DNA of 64,000 bases from Methylorubrum rhodesianum (GCF_014199985.1 NZ_JACHOS010000023.1:1-64000), one strand, 5' to 3'; shown: positions 18,691-29,416, counted from the stretch's first letter. Notes: generated from the letters alone by a model not told the origin. Made by a program: numbers and translations.

Positions 18691-18784
18691 CCCTACGCCG
18701 GTATGAGCCGGATCAGGTTCGAAGGATTTCCGCGCTGCCGGTGACGGCGATAGCGGTTTCTCAGCCCCTTGTCGGGGATCTCCC
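18691..18784 (-). promoter_or_regulatory. TPP riboswitch (THI element) upstream of thiO
   Basis: Read on the minus strand, the aptamer begins with GGGGCTGAGA (P2-J3/2 region). After a variable arm it continues with CGAACCTGATCCGG and ends CATACCGGCGTAGGG. Both halves of the conserved thiamine pyrophosphate pocket (CTGAGA and ACCTGATC...GCGTAGGG) are present and in order. It sits 95 bases before the thiO ATG. Within the 321 bases between thiO and the cyclase gene, nothing else is coding. Between aptamer and gene is a perfect 14-base palindrome at 18662-18675 that could be part of the expression platform. GGAAGG before the start would be the target if control is on translation. Confidence 0.95.
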
Positions 18785-18916
18785 TGGAACACCTCGGATG
18801 TGGGCCCAGCCGGTCGCGCGGTCAATCCCTCGCGAACCGGGATCGAGCGATTCGGTCTTCCGACGCACCGCACACGACGTGCGAGCGGGGTGGCCAGCGG
18901 GCGATCGTCGAACGAT

Positions 18917-20191
18917 TTATTCCGCCGCAGCGGCCTTCGCGGCCGGCCGCCGCCCCGGTCGATAGACGGTCATCGGCTCCTCGAACCCGTCGAGGGCATG
19001 GCTTCCGAGCGGCTCCGGATCACCCCAGAGGAAGTCGACGAACGGCTTCGACATCAGCAGCGGCTCCTGAAGCGTGCGGTTGAGCCGCGCGAGCCGGCTC
19101 GCCAGATTCACGTCCCGGCCGATCACCGTGAAATCGAGCCGAGTACCGGACCCGACATTGCCGTAGGCCGCCTCGCCGTGATGCAGGGCGATGCCGGCAT
19201 CGACCGCCGGCTCTCCCTCGCCGAAGCGCCCGACCGCGTTGGCCTCCGTCAACGCCGCGAGCGCCGCCTCCGCCGCCGTCAGCGCGCTCTTGGCTGCGCC
19301 GCCGAGGTCGTCCCCCGACTCGCGGAAGATCGCGAGCAGGCCGTCGCCGAGATATTTCAACACCTCGCCGCCCTCCCGCTCGATCGGCGGGACGAGGCAA
19401 TCGAAGAAAGCGTTCAGGAGATCGACTGCGCCCTCCGGCGTCCGCCCGGCGGACAGGCGGGTATAGTCGCGCATATCCGCGAACAGGATCGCCGAGCGGA
19501 TGCGGCGGACCTGGCCACGCCGGATGTCGCCCGAGAGGATCGCCCGATGCGGCTCGTCGCCGACATAGATGCGCAGCACCGTGTCGAGCTGCTTGTTGAG
19601 GAGCCGCATCTCCATCACCGCGGCGAGCGCGGGCATGACGAAGCGCAGGATCGCGATGTCGTCGTCGCGAAAGCCTCCATCGGCACGCGTGGCGAAGGTG
19701 ATGCCGTTCTTGGTGCCGTTGGTGAAGATCAGCGGGGCGATAAGATAATGCGTGTACCCGGCCGCCTTCAGTTCGGGGATGATCGCGTAGGCGTCGTCGG
19801 GTGTCTCGGCGAGATCGAGGCTCAGCCACTCGCCGGTTTCATGGACGGCGTAGAACGGGCTCGCCTGATAAGCCTTCGCGGAGACTTCGCCGTGGGGGAA
19901 CAGCCGGACCGTCGAGCCGGCACCGCGGGTCCAGACGCGGCCGACACCCGAATATTCCGAGTGAAGCGTGTCGATGGCGGTGGAGGCGCGATCGATCGGC
20001 ACGCCGATGGCGTTGAGACGCTCGGCGAGCCCCGCGAGCAGGTCGTCGGCCTTCGGCAGCCGGGCGCCTTCACCGAGCAGCCAGTCGCGGATACCAACGC
20101 AGGGTTGAAGCGCTCCGAACGGGACGTCTTCGGCTTCCGATCCGTCGGCGAGAGCCGTCGGCGTTGGTCTCGGGGCGTCCGCGTCGCGCAT
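18917..20191 (-). CDS. Class III adenylate/guanylate cyclase with N-terminal GAF-like region
   Basis: A 424-residue soluble signalling protein. The catalytic domain spans about residues 230-390: metal-binding Asp in ILFADMRDYT (239), a second in KYLGDGLLAIF (283) and DFTVIGRDVNLASRL (353-367), the transition-state segment. The N-terminal 200 residues hold a GAF-like sensory domain with LIFTNGTKNGITFAT. This half-and-half layout is common in Rhizobiales, where cyclases are numerous. The start is uncertain: the ATG at 20191 has no strong ribosome site, and the frame is open to 20347, but that extension crosses a perfect hairpin. Product nucleotide (cAMP likely) is inferred. Confidence 0.85.
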   Translation of the reverse strand: MRDADAPRPTPTALADGSEAEDVPFGALQPCVGIRDWLLGEGARLPKADDLLAGLAERLNAIGVPIDRASTAIDTLHSEYSGVGRVWTRGAGSTVRLFPHGEVSAKAYQASPFYAVHETGEWLSLDLAETPDDAYAIIPELKAAGYTHYLIAPLIFTNGTKNGITFATRADGGFRDDDIAILRFVMPALAAVMEMRLLNKQLDTVLRIYVGDEPHRAILSGDIRRGQVRRIRSAILFADMRDYTRLSAGRTPEGAVDLLNAFFDCLVPPIEREGGEVLKYLGDGLLAIFRESGDDLGGAAKSALTAAEAALAALTEANAVGRFGEGEPAVDAGIALHHGEAAYGNVGSGTRLDFTVIGRDVNLASRLARLNRTLQEPLLMSKPFVDFLWGDPEPLGSHALDGFEEPMTVYRPGRRPAAKAAAAE

Positions 20192-20547
20192 CGGGGGAAG
20201 GTGGGTCCTCGGATCGCCAAAGCAAGGCTTCGCGCCGGTCACGACACGGGCTCGAAGCCCGTGTCCGGCGACGGCTTCCCGGCAGGCCGTTTGCTTAGCG
20301 GGCAAGCTTGGCCGCATCGTGACATGAGCGCCGTCCGGTGCCGACACGGTGGACGCAGTGAGGCAACGGAATCAAGAGGTTTTGCTCGGTCGACCGTCGA
20401 CTGAATGACAACGCCACGACGACGCCATCACGGGGCACAAGAACGCGGAGGAGAATCCCCCAAGAGAATACTGCACTTGCGAAAGACTCGAATGTCTCCG
20501 ATAAAAAGGGGACTTCGCTTCAATTAACTTTTCCTATTTTTCATCCC
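20192..20547. other. Divergent intergenic region between cyclase and AraC-type genes
   Basis: These 356 bases hold no convincing gene. Near the cyclase side is a perfect inverted repeat (10-base arms, 3-base loop) at 20243-20265. The end next to the AraC-type gene (about 20455-20545) is strikingly A+T-rich for this genome, with GATAAAAAGG and AATTAACTTTTCC, as expected of a promoter. No -35/-10 pair could be fixed with confidence. Confidence 0.5.
20243..20265. repeat. Perfect 10-bp inverted repeat with 3-base loop
   Basis: Arms 20243-20252 and 20256-20265 are exact reverse complements separated by CGA. No T run follows on either strand, so it is not a typical intrinsic terminator. It lies 52 bases upstream of the preferred cyclase start and could be a leader hairpin or an operator. 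Confidence 0.7.
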
Positions 20548-21552
20548 GTGTCGAACCAGTCTTTCACCTTCACGTCTGAAGCCGACGGCTTCGAGGGCTA
20601 TCAAGCGCTCTACGCGAGCGGAGCCGACGTCACGGCGACCGGCGCACCGTTTCACGCGCGGGTGGAGGCGCATCGGTTCGGCCGGATGAATGTGTTCGAG
20701 CGCGCCTTGAGCGGTGTCGAGCATCGGCGCGACAAGACCCGCGTGAGACGCGATGGATTCGATCACTTCACGCTCCAATACCTGCGCGGCGGCACCTTCC
20801 ACGGCGGCGCCCTCGACGCGGAGCGCCGCCTCAGCCCCGGCGACATCATTCTGTTCGATCTGACCCGCCCGCAGCGCACACGCCTCGAATCGGCGCGCAC
20901 CGTCACCGTCAGCCTGAGCCGGGAGCTCGTCGAGGCCGCCGCCCCCGAGGCGAGCCGCTATCATGGGCAGATCCTGCCCGAGGCGGCATCGGGACTGCTC
21001 GGCGATCTGATGGGTTCTCTCGCCCGACGGGCGGGGGCGACGACGCCCGACAACGCGGCAAACATCGCCCGCGCCCTCACCGAGCTGCTGGCCGGTACGC
21101 TCGGGCAGGTCCGGCTCGACGACGAAGCCTCGGGCTCCGTCATCGCCGATTTGCGGCGGCGGCGGGCGGAAGCGTTCATCGAAGCTCGTCTCAACGACCC
21201 GTCCCTGGGCGTCTCGGCGGTGGCCCGGGGAGCCGGGTTGTCGCGCAGCGCGCTCTACCGCCTGTTCGAGCCCATGGGGGGCGTGGCGCAGCACATCCTG
21301 AGCCGCCGTCTCGAACGGTTGAGCGCGGCGCTGCGCAACCCGAGCGAGACGCGCTCGGTCACCACGCTCACCTTCGATCACGGCTTCGCCAGCGAGAGCC
21401 ATTGTAGCCGAGCCTTCCGCGGCACCTTCGGACTGCCGCCGGGCCGCTACCGCGCCGAGATGCGTCATACCTGGGCGGGCGGGCGGAGCGAGCCTCGGCC
21501 CGGCGAGAGCGCCGCGAGTTTGATGTCCATGTGGTCGCGCGCCCTCGCCTGA
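20548..21552 (+). CDS. AraC family transcriptional regulator
   Basis: A 334-residue regulator beginning at a GTG. The N-terminal half resembles the AraC-binding-like (cupin-type) sensor domain found in regulators such as NahR-unrelated FeaR/XylS relatives, with RLSPGDIILFDLTRP near residue 100. The C-terminal 100 residues hold two helix-turn-helix motifs: VSAVARGAGLSRSALYRLF and VTTLTFDHGFASESHCSRAFRGTFGLPPGRYR. The effector is unknown. The MFS gene follows after 4 bases, so it is the obvious regulatory partner or co-transcribed gene. Confidence 0.9.
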   Translation: MSNQSFTFTSEADGFEGYQALYASGADVTATGAPFHARVEAHRFGRMNVFERALSGVEHRRDKTRVRRDGFDHFTLQYLRGGTFHGGALDAERRLSPGDIILFDLTRPQRTRLESARTVTVSLSRELVEAAAPEASRYHGQILPEAASGLLGDLMGSLARRAGATTPDNAANIARALTELLAGTLGQVRLDDEASGSVIADLRRRRAEAFIEARLNDPSLGVSAVARGAGLSRSALYRLFEPMGGVAQHILSRRLERLSAALRNPSETRSVTTLTFDHGFASESHCSRAFRGTFGLPPGRYRAEMRHTWAGGRSEPRPGESAASLMSMWSRALA

Positions 21553-21556
21553 CCCT

Positions 21557-22909
21557 GTGACCCCATCAGCCTTCAAAGCTTCGCCCCCGTCCACGGCGCC
21601 CGCAGGGGGCGGACTCGCGGGATGGCCGCTCGTCGCGCTGCTGGCGACGATACAGTTCGCGGCGTTCAGCGACCGCTTCCTTCTCACCTTGGTCGCCACC
21701 CCGCTCAAGCAGGCCCTGGCACTGAGCGACACTCAACTCGGGCTGCTCCAGGGCTCGGCCTTCGCCCTCCCCTACGCGCTCGCCCTGCCGCTCCTCGGCA
21801 TCGTTGCCGATCGCGGCCGCCAGCGCGGTCTCCTCCTGGGCGGCCTCATGCTGTGGGGTGGAGCGACCTTCGCCAGCGGCCTCGCGGGCGGGTTTGGCGC
21901 ACTGCTCGCCGCGCGGCTCGCACTGGGGCTCGGCCAAGCAGGTTTCGGCCCGGCGGCGCTCTCCCTGATGAGCCTGCACCTGCGCCCGGAGCGGCTCGGA
22001 CGGAGCCTCTCCGCCCTCACCGCCGCAGCCACGCTCGGGCGCAGCGTCGCCCTGCTCGCGGGCGGCGCCGTGCTGGCATGGCTGACCGCGCGCGGCGGCC
22101 TCGCTCCTCCGGGCCTCGACCCGCTCGCCCCGTGGCAGGCCCTCTTCGTGCTCGCAGGGCTGGCGAATCTTCCTCTCGCCCTTCTCATCCTCCGCATCCG
22201 GACGAGTCGGCACGCAGCCGCCCCTCGGCGGGGACAGGAGAGCCGCGGGCCGCACGGATCGTCGCTTCGGGGCGCTGTAGCCTGGATCCGGCGGAGGCGA
22301 CGGGCTTACCTGCCGCATGCCGTTGCCGCCACCGCCGCGGTGCTGATGACCCAAACCCTCACCGCCTGGGCGCCGACCTTCTACGTCCGCGCCTTCGGCT
22401 TCAGCCCGGCGGAAAGTGGCCTGCGTCTCGGCCTCTTGGCGCTGATCGCCGCGCCGCTCGGGCACGCCGCAGGCGGGTTCGCTCTGGACCGACTGCGCAG
22501 CGCCGGACGCGCGGATGCGGCGCCGCTGCTTCTGGCGCTCGGTCTGATCCTGGCCGTGCCGGTGACCGCGCTCGTGAGCCTGAGCCCCGACCTGTCCCTG
22601 TCGCTGCTAGGCTTCGCCGGCCTCGTCGCACTGCTCGGCTTCACCAGCCCACCCGGATTGGCCGGCATCCAGATCCTGACCCCGCGAAGGCTGCGTGGCC
22701 GAGTCAATGCCCTCTTCCTCGCGACCGTCACTCTAGCTGGCTTCGGCCTCGGGCCGCTCCTCGTCGGCCTCCTTAGCGATCACGTGTTCGGGGAGGCGGG
22801 CCTGGGGTTCGCCCTCCTCGCGGTGTACGCGCTCGTCGGAGGGTTGGGCGTCCTGTCCGCCGCATTCGCGCGCCGCTTTTGGCGCCCGACCCCTCGGCCC
22901 ACCCGCTGA
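21557..22909 (+). CDS. Major facilitator superfamily transporter
   Basis: A 450-residue inner-membrane protein with about 12 hydrophobic helices. The cytoplasmic loop between helices 2 and 3 carries GIVADRGRQRGLLLGG, the MFS signature A pattern (G-x3-D-R-x-G-R-R). The opening FAAFSDRFLLTLVATPLK resembles the spinster/anion-cation symporter branch with an acidic residue in helix 1. Starts at a GTG four bases after the AraC-type gene. A regulator-transporter pair suggests uptake or export of a small organic compound; the substrate is not evident. Confidence 0.87.
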   Translation: MTPSAFKASPPSTAPAGGGLAGWPLVALLATIQFAAFSDRFLLTLVATPLKQALALSDTQLGLLQGSAFALPYALALPLLGIVADRGRQRGLLLGGLMLWGGATFASGLAGGFGALLAARLALGLGQAGFGPAALSLMSLHLRPERLGRSLSALTAAATLGRSVALLAGGAVLAWLTARGGLAPPGLDPLAPWQALFVLAGLANLPLALLILRIRTSRHAAAPRRGQESRGPHGSSLRGAVAWIRRRRRAYLPHAVAATAAVLMTQTLTAWAPTFYVRAFGFSPAESGLRLGLLALIAAPLGHAAGGFALDRLRSAGRADAAPLLLALGLILAVPVTALVSLSPDLSLSLLGFAGLVALLGFTSPPGLAGIQILTPRRLRGRVNALFLATVTLAGFGLGPLLVGLLSDHVFGEAGLGFALLAVYALVGGLGVLSAAFARRFWRPTPRPTR

Positions 22910-22913
22910 AACG

Positions 22914-22941
22914 AGAACGGCCGCCCCGAGGGGCGGCCGGT
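22914..22941 (-). terminator. Terminator hairpin between rpoD and the MFS gene
   Basis: CGGCCGCC at 22918-22925 pairs with GGCGGCCG at 22932-22939, extended by a further C-G pair. On the minus strand it is followed by TTCTCGTTT, so it should end the dnaG-rpoD transcript. It sits between two convergent genes and may also stop the MFS message. Confidence 0.75.
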
Positions 22942-22953
22942 TCGTCGTCCGGA

Positions 22954-24957
<2,004 letters not shown>

Positions 24958-25159
24958 GCTCAGCCTATTGTTCTCGTGGCGGCGCCGCAGGCTGAGCCCG
25001 CGCGCTCCGCGAAAGACCCGTCGCAATGTCGTGGAATGGCGCGCTTGTCGAGTGCCCGCGCCGATTCTCGTTCATTCGCTCTAACTTGCCGTGCGTTGAC
25101 CGACCGTTAACCAAGTCGGCGTCCCGCCGCCGTCACCCTCCGGTCACGCCGGCACGAAT

Positions 25160-27088
25160 TCATTCATCCTGAGAGACCTCCGCTTCCGCCTCGGCCGCGG
25201 CGATCACAGCCAATTGCTGCTGTACGTCGCACAGCCAAGCGAAATTGGCCTCGGACCCATCCTCGGCAAGAGCTCTCTCAGCTTGGTGGAGTTCGCTATG
25301 TAGCGCTCCTGCCTGCCGGTGCAAGATCACGGCTTGATGCAGCGTATGTTCCAGGCGCTGCGGATCGGCGTTCGGATCGAGCATCCAGCGGTCGCCGGGA
25401 TTGACCAGGCCGAGCAGCCGGGCATGCGCCTCCTCCAGCCCGGCCCGGCGCAGCCGGGCCTCCAGCAATTCGGGCTCCGGCGTGCCGGCCTCCGCCGCCC
25501 GGTCGAGCAGCAGGGTGCGCAGCGCGCTGGCGTCCGGGTTGACGAGTTCCAGGGCGGCGAGAGCCTCCTCCTCGATTCCGAGCAGCTCGGGATGCGCGAG
25601 CAGGCTCATCACGATCATCGCCTCGCGCTTGGCCGCCCGCCCTCCCGCGGCCGGCACCGGCGCTGCCGTCTTCAGGAGCGGGTTGAATCCGGTGGTGATG
25701 CGCGGCGAGGGCGGCGGGTCGCCGGGCCGCGGCCGGCGCTGAAACGGCGCGCCGCGCGGTCCGGCGGCCCGCCCGCCGGCCGAACCTCCGGATCGTCCGC
25801 CGGAAAACTCCCGCGCCTGACCGCCGGACAATCCCCGCAAGCGCTCCTCGATGTCGTCGCGGTAGAAGCGACGCACGGTCTCGTCGCGGATTCCGGCCAC
25901 CGCCTCCCTGAGGGTTCGGGCGAGCCCGGCCCGGCGCTCCGGCGTGTCCAGGGTGGCCGCCTCGGTCTCGCGGGCCCACAGCATCTCGACGAGAGGTCGC
26001 GCACCCGAGAGCACCGCCTCGATCGCCGAGGGACCGCTGGCGCGCATCAGGTCGTCCGGGTCCTGGCCCTGGGGCAGCATGGCGATGCGCAGGGACTTGC
26101 CGGGCTCCAGCATCGGCAGGGCCACATCGAGGGCGCGGAAGGCGGCGCGCTGGCCCGCGCCGTCGCCGTCGAAGCAGAGAATCGGCTCGTCGGCGTGACG
26201 CCAGAGCAGGGCGAGCTGATCCTCGGTCAGCGCCGTGCCGAGGGGCGCCACCGTCTCGGGATAGCCCGCCAGCGTCATGGCGATGACGTCGACATAGCCC
26301 TCCACCGCGATGATCCGGCCGCGGTCATGCGCGCTCTTCCGGGCGGCGTGGAGATTGTAGAGCATCCGCCCCTTGTGGAAGAGCGGCGTCTCCGGCGAGT
26401 TCATGTACTTCGCCTTGGCGTCCGCCTGCATCGCCCGACCGCCGAAGGCGACGACCCGGCCGCGGATGTCGAGGATCGGAAACATGACCCGGTCGCGGAA
26501 CTTGTCGTAGGGCACGCTCACACCCTCGGGGGCCGTGAGCAGCCCGAGCTCGAGCATCAGGTCGCGATCGACGCCCTTGCCCGCGAGGAAGTCGCGCAGG
26601 GCGTAGCGGCCGGAGACCGCGTAGCCGAGCCGGAATGTCTTGCGCGTCGCTTCGCCCAGGGCCCGCCGGTCGAGATAGGCCCTGGCCTCGCCGCCGGCTG
26701 CCCCTCGCAGCTGCTCCTCGAAATAGGCGGCAGCCAGTTCCATGACTTCGAGGGCGCCCTTGCGCCGCTCCTCGGCCTGCTCGCTCTCCACCGTCATCTT
26801 CGGCAACGCGACGCCCGCCTCGCCGGCGAGGCGCTCCACCGCCTCGGGAAAGCTCAGGCCCTCCGTTTCCATGACGAACCGGAAGATGTCGCCGTGCTTG
26901 CCGGACGAGAAGCAGTGATAGAACTGCTTCTGGTCGTTCACGTAGAACGAGGGAGTCTTCTCGGAATTGAACGGCGACAGGCCGCGCCACTCGCGGCCGG
27001 CCTTCTTCAGCCGCACGCGGCGGCCGACCACCTCGGAGGTGGGAACGCGGGCGCGGATCTCTTCGAGGATGTGGGGCGGGTAGCGCAC
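25160..27088 (-). CDS. dnaG: DNA primase
   Basis: Makes RNA primers at the replication fork. The 642-residue protein has the N-terminal CHC2-type zinc-binding region, a central RNA polymerase/TOPRIM core (VEGYVDVIAM, CFDGDGAGQRAAFRALD) and a C-terminal DnaB-binding helical part after a Gly/Arg/Pro-rich linker near residues 425-465. Of the four zinc ligands of the E. coli enzyme only one Cys (59) remains; the others are Ser38, Asn41 and Ser62. Start is GTG at 27088. It is upstream of rpoD and divergent from a gluconolactonase-family gene. Identity is secure despite the altered finger. Confidence 0.97.
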   Translation of the reverse strand: MRYPPHILEEIRARVPTSEVVGRRVRLKKAGREWRGLSPFNSEKTPSFYVNDQKQFYHCFSSGKHGDIFRFVMETEGLSFPEAVERLAGEAGVALPKMTVESEQAEERRKGALEVMELAAAYFEEQLRGAAGGEARAYLDRRALGEATRKTFRLGYAVSGRYALRDFLAGKGVDRDLMLELGLLTAPEGVSVPYDKFRDRVMFPILDIRGRVVAFGGRAMQADAKAKYMNSPETPLFHKGRMLYNLHAARKSAHDRGRIIAVEGYVDVIAMTLAGYPETVAPLGTALTEDQLALLWRHADEPILCFDGDGAGQRAAFRALDVALPMLEPGKSLRIAMLPQGQDPDDLMRASGPSAIEAVLSGARPLVEMLWARETEAATLDTPERRAGLARTLREAVAGIRDETVRRFYRDDIEERLRGLSGGQAREFSGGRSGGSAGGRAAGPRGAPFQRRPRPGDPPPSPRITTGFNPLLKTAAPVPAAGGRAAKREAMIVMSLLAHPELLGIEEEALAALELVNPDASALRTLLLDRAAEAGTPEPELLEARLRRAGLEEAHARLLGLVNPGDRWMLDPNADPQRLEHTLHQAVILHRQAGALHSELHQAERALAEDGSEANFAWLCDVQQQLAVIAAAEAEAEVSQDE

Positions 27089-27231
27089 GGGGGCTCTGCC
27101 GGAAGCGGATCGGGTGAGGGATCACTTGGACGACGAGGACCGGCCTCGGCCGCGCAGTGTAGCCGAGAGGGCCTGCCCGAGTCTTAAAGCGTGGCGCGGA
27201 GCTTTCGCCCGAGCGATGCGTTGGCGGCTCG

Positions 27232-28221
27232 ATGTCAGTGACCCTGCCTCTTCCGCAACGCGGCATCGCCCGCCGCCCGCTCCTCGGCCTCGGCCTGCTG
27301 GGCGCATTCGTCCCCGGACTCGCCTGTAAGGCGGAGGCCGCCGAGGACCTGTCCGCCGTGCTCGATCCCTCCGCCCGGGTGGAAACCCTCTACGATGACG
27401 GGGCGTGGTGCGAGGGGCCGGTCTGGGCGCCGGCCCTCGGCGGCCTCGTTTTCAGCGACGTCCGGCGCAACCGGATGATGGTCATTCGCCGGGGCGGACG
27501 CGCCGAGGTGTTCCGCGAACCCTCCGACAATGCCAACGGCAACACCCTCGACGGGCAGGGCCGCCTCCTCACCTGCGAGCACCGCACCTCGCGCCTGGTG
27601 CGCCGGGAGGCGGACGGCGCGCTCACCGTCCTGGCCGAGCGATTCGACGGCGGCCGGCTCAACTCGCCCAACGATGTGATCGTGGCCCGCGACGGCGCGG
27701 TCTGGTTCACCGATCCGACCTTCGGGATCACGCAGGCCGACGAGGGTCAGCCGCGCGCTTCCGAGCAGAAGGGACGCTTCGTCTTCCGTCTCGCGCCCGA
27801 CGGTCGCCTCACCGTCGCGACGGATCGGTTCGTACAGCCCAACGGCCTCGCCTTCTCGCCGGACGAACGCACCCTCTACGTCAGCGAGGCGGGCACCGTA
27901 GCCCGAGCGAATACGTCGAGCGAGATTCGTGCCTTCGATGTCGCCGACGGCCGGCTGTCCAATGACCGCGTCTTCGCGCACGTGACGAACGGCGTGCCGG
28001 ACGGGATCAAGGTCGATACCGATGGCCGCGTCTATGCCGGGACCGGCGACGGCGTGAGGATCTGGGCGGCGGACGGCCGCCCGCTCGGCCACATCCCGAC
28101 CGAGGGGCCCTGCGCCAACGTCGCCTTCGGCGGTCCGGATGGACGGCAGCTGTTTCTCTGCGCCGGCAAGAGAGTGCTCGCCGTCGAGACCAAGGTTCGC
28201 GGCGCGGCGGTCCGCGCGTGA
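27232..28221 (+). CDS. SMP-30/gluconolactonase family protein, probably Tat-exported
   Basis: A 329-residue six-bladed beta-propeller lactonase. All four metal ligands of the family are in place: Glu61 (CEGPVW), Asn147 (SPNDVIV), Asn204 (QPNGLAF) and Asp257 (VPDGIKVD). The N terminus has twin arginines before a hydrophobic stretch (RRPLLGLGLLGAF), suggesting a Tat signal. A cysteine in GLACKAEA could alternatively make it a lipoprotein. It probably hydrolyses a sugar lactone in the periplasm. The MRJP-family gene follows after 10 bases, so the two form an operon. Confidence 0.87.
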   Translation: MSVTLPLPQRGIARRPLLGLGLLGAFVPGLACKAEAAEDLSAVLDPSARVETLYDDGAWCEGPVWAPALGGLVFSDVRRNRMMVIRRGGRAEVFREPSDNANGNTLDGQGRLLTCEHRTSRLVRREADGALTVLAERFDGGRLNSPNDVIVARDGAVWFTDPTFGITQADEGQPRASEQKGRFVFRLAPDGRLTVATDRFVQPNGLAFSPDERTLYVSEAGTVARANTSSEIRAFDVADGRLSNDRVFAHVTNGVPDGIKVDTDGRVYAGTGDGVRIWAADGRPLGHIPTEGPCANVAFGGPDGRQLFLCAGKRVLAVETKVRGAAVRA

Positions 28222-28231
28222 GGCGCCGCCC

Positions 28232-29398
28232 ATGACGATTCGTTTCGCCCGTCGCACGCTGCTGGCCGGCACCGCGGCTCTCGCCACCGCGCGGACGATG
28301 GCAGCGAGGCCGGTCAGCGCCCAACCGGCGTCCGATCCGGTCGGCATCCTCGATCTGGTCGTCGGTGCCCGGGCGCCGACGACGCCGACCGGGCTGACGC
28401 TCTCGTCCGACGGCAGGATGTTCCTGTTCATGCCGCGCTTCGACGAGAAGACGGTCTTCACGGCGGGCGAGCTGTTTCCTGACGGTCGGGTCGCGGCCTA
28501 TCCGAGCGACGCCGCGAACCGACCCGACCCGGCCCGCCCGGCCGAGACCCTGTTCCACGTTCCCAACGGCGTCTTCGACCGGAGGAATCGTCTCTGGCTG
28601 CTCGATGCCGGCCTGATGGCCTCCTCCGGCGAGCCGGTGCCCGGCGCGGCCAAGCTCGTCTGCATCGATCCGGCGACCGATGCGATCGTGCGCACGATCT
28701 CCCTGCAACCGGTCGTGACGAAGACCTCCTCGCTCAACGACCTGCGGGTCGATGTCCGGCCCGGGCGCGAAGTCGCCTACCTCACCGATCAGGGCCAGAC
28801 CGGCGAGGGCGCACTGATCGCCGTTGATCTCGCGAGCGGCCGCGCCGTGCGGCGGCTCGCGGGCCACGCCAGCACGCGATCGGTCGACGGCATCCTCAAG
28901 ATCGTCGAGGGCCGGGTGCTGATGAAGCGCGAGGCCGACGGCACCACGAGCCCGATCAAGGGCGGCGCCAACGGCATCGCCCTGAGCCCCGACGGCGCGC
29001 GGCTGTATTACACGCCGCTGATGAGCCGAAGCCTCTACGCGGTCGAGACGGCCGCGCTGCTCGATCCCGCGAAGGACGATGCGGCGGTCGCGGACACGGT
29101 GACGGATCTCGGCGAGAAAGGCCTCACGGGCGGGCTGATCGCCGATTCCCGCGACCGGGTCTATCTCAGCCTGCAAGAGTTCAACGGCATCGGCCGGCGT
29201 GACCCGGACGGCCGGATCGAGGTCGTCGCCACCGATCCGCGCCTGATCTGGCCGGACACGTTCTGGATCACCGGCGACGGCTGGCTGTACCTGTCATCCG
29301 CCCAGGCCAACCGGCGGCCGGAGCACAACGGCGGAATCGACCGGCAGCAGCCGCCCTACGCGATCTTCCGGATGCGGATCGATGCAGGGCCGGCGTGA
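28232..29398 (+). CDS. Major royal jelly/yellow family protein, probably Tat-exported
   Basis: A 388-residue protein of the MRJP/yellow beta-propeller family. Typical segments are FHVPNGVFDRRNRLWLLDAG, SLNDLRVDV, YLTDQG, GANGIALSPDGARLYYTPL and FWITGDGWLYLSSAQ. The start MTIRFARRTLLAGTAALA with an alanine-rich end at SAQPAS is a Tat-like signal peptide. Bacterial members are often annotated as gluconolactonase-like, but their reactions are mostly unproven. It forms a pair with the upstream SMP-30 gene. Confidence 0.85.
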   Translation: MTIRFARRTLLAGTAALATARTMAARPVSAQPASDPVGILDLVVGARAPTTPTGLTLSSDGRMFLFMPRFDEKTVFTAGELFPDGRVAAYPSDAANRPDPARPAETLFHVPNGVFDRRNRLWLLDAGLMASSGEPVPGAAKLVCIDPATDAIVRTISLQPVVTKTSSLNDLRVDVRPGREVAYLTDQGQTGEGALIAVDLASGRAVRRLAGHASTRSVDGILKIVEGRVLMKREADGTTSPIKGGANGIALSPDGARLYYTPLMSRSLYAVETAALLDPAKDDAAVADTVTDLGEKGLTGGLIADSRDRVYLSLQEFNGIGRRDPDGRIEVVATDPRLIWPDTFWITGDGWLYLSSAQANRRPEHNGGIDRQQPPYAIFRMRIDAGPA

Positions 29399-29416
29399 GC
29401 CGCTCCCGGTCCCACC

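Noticed and set aside
18800..20404. Long plus-strand frame antisense to the cyclase gene
   Set aside because: The cyclase motifs on the minus strand are intact; this frame is its shadow and crosses the TPP leader flank.
25319..27187. Open frame of over 600 codons antisense to dnaG
   Set aside because: Third-position G/C bias of dnaG removes stops on the other strand. No domain or ribosome site; dnaG motifs are clear.
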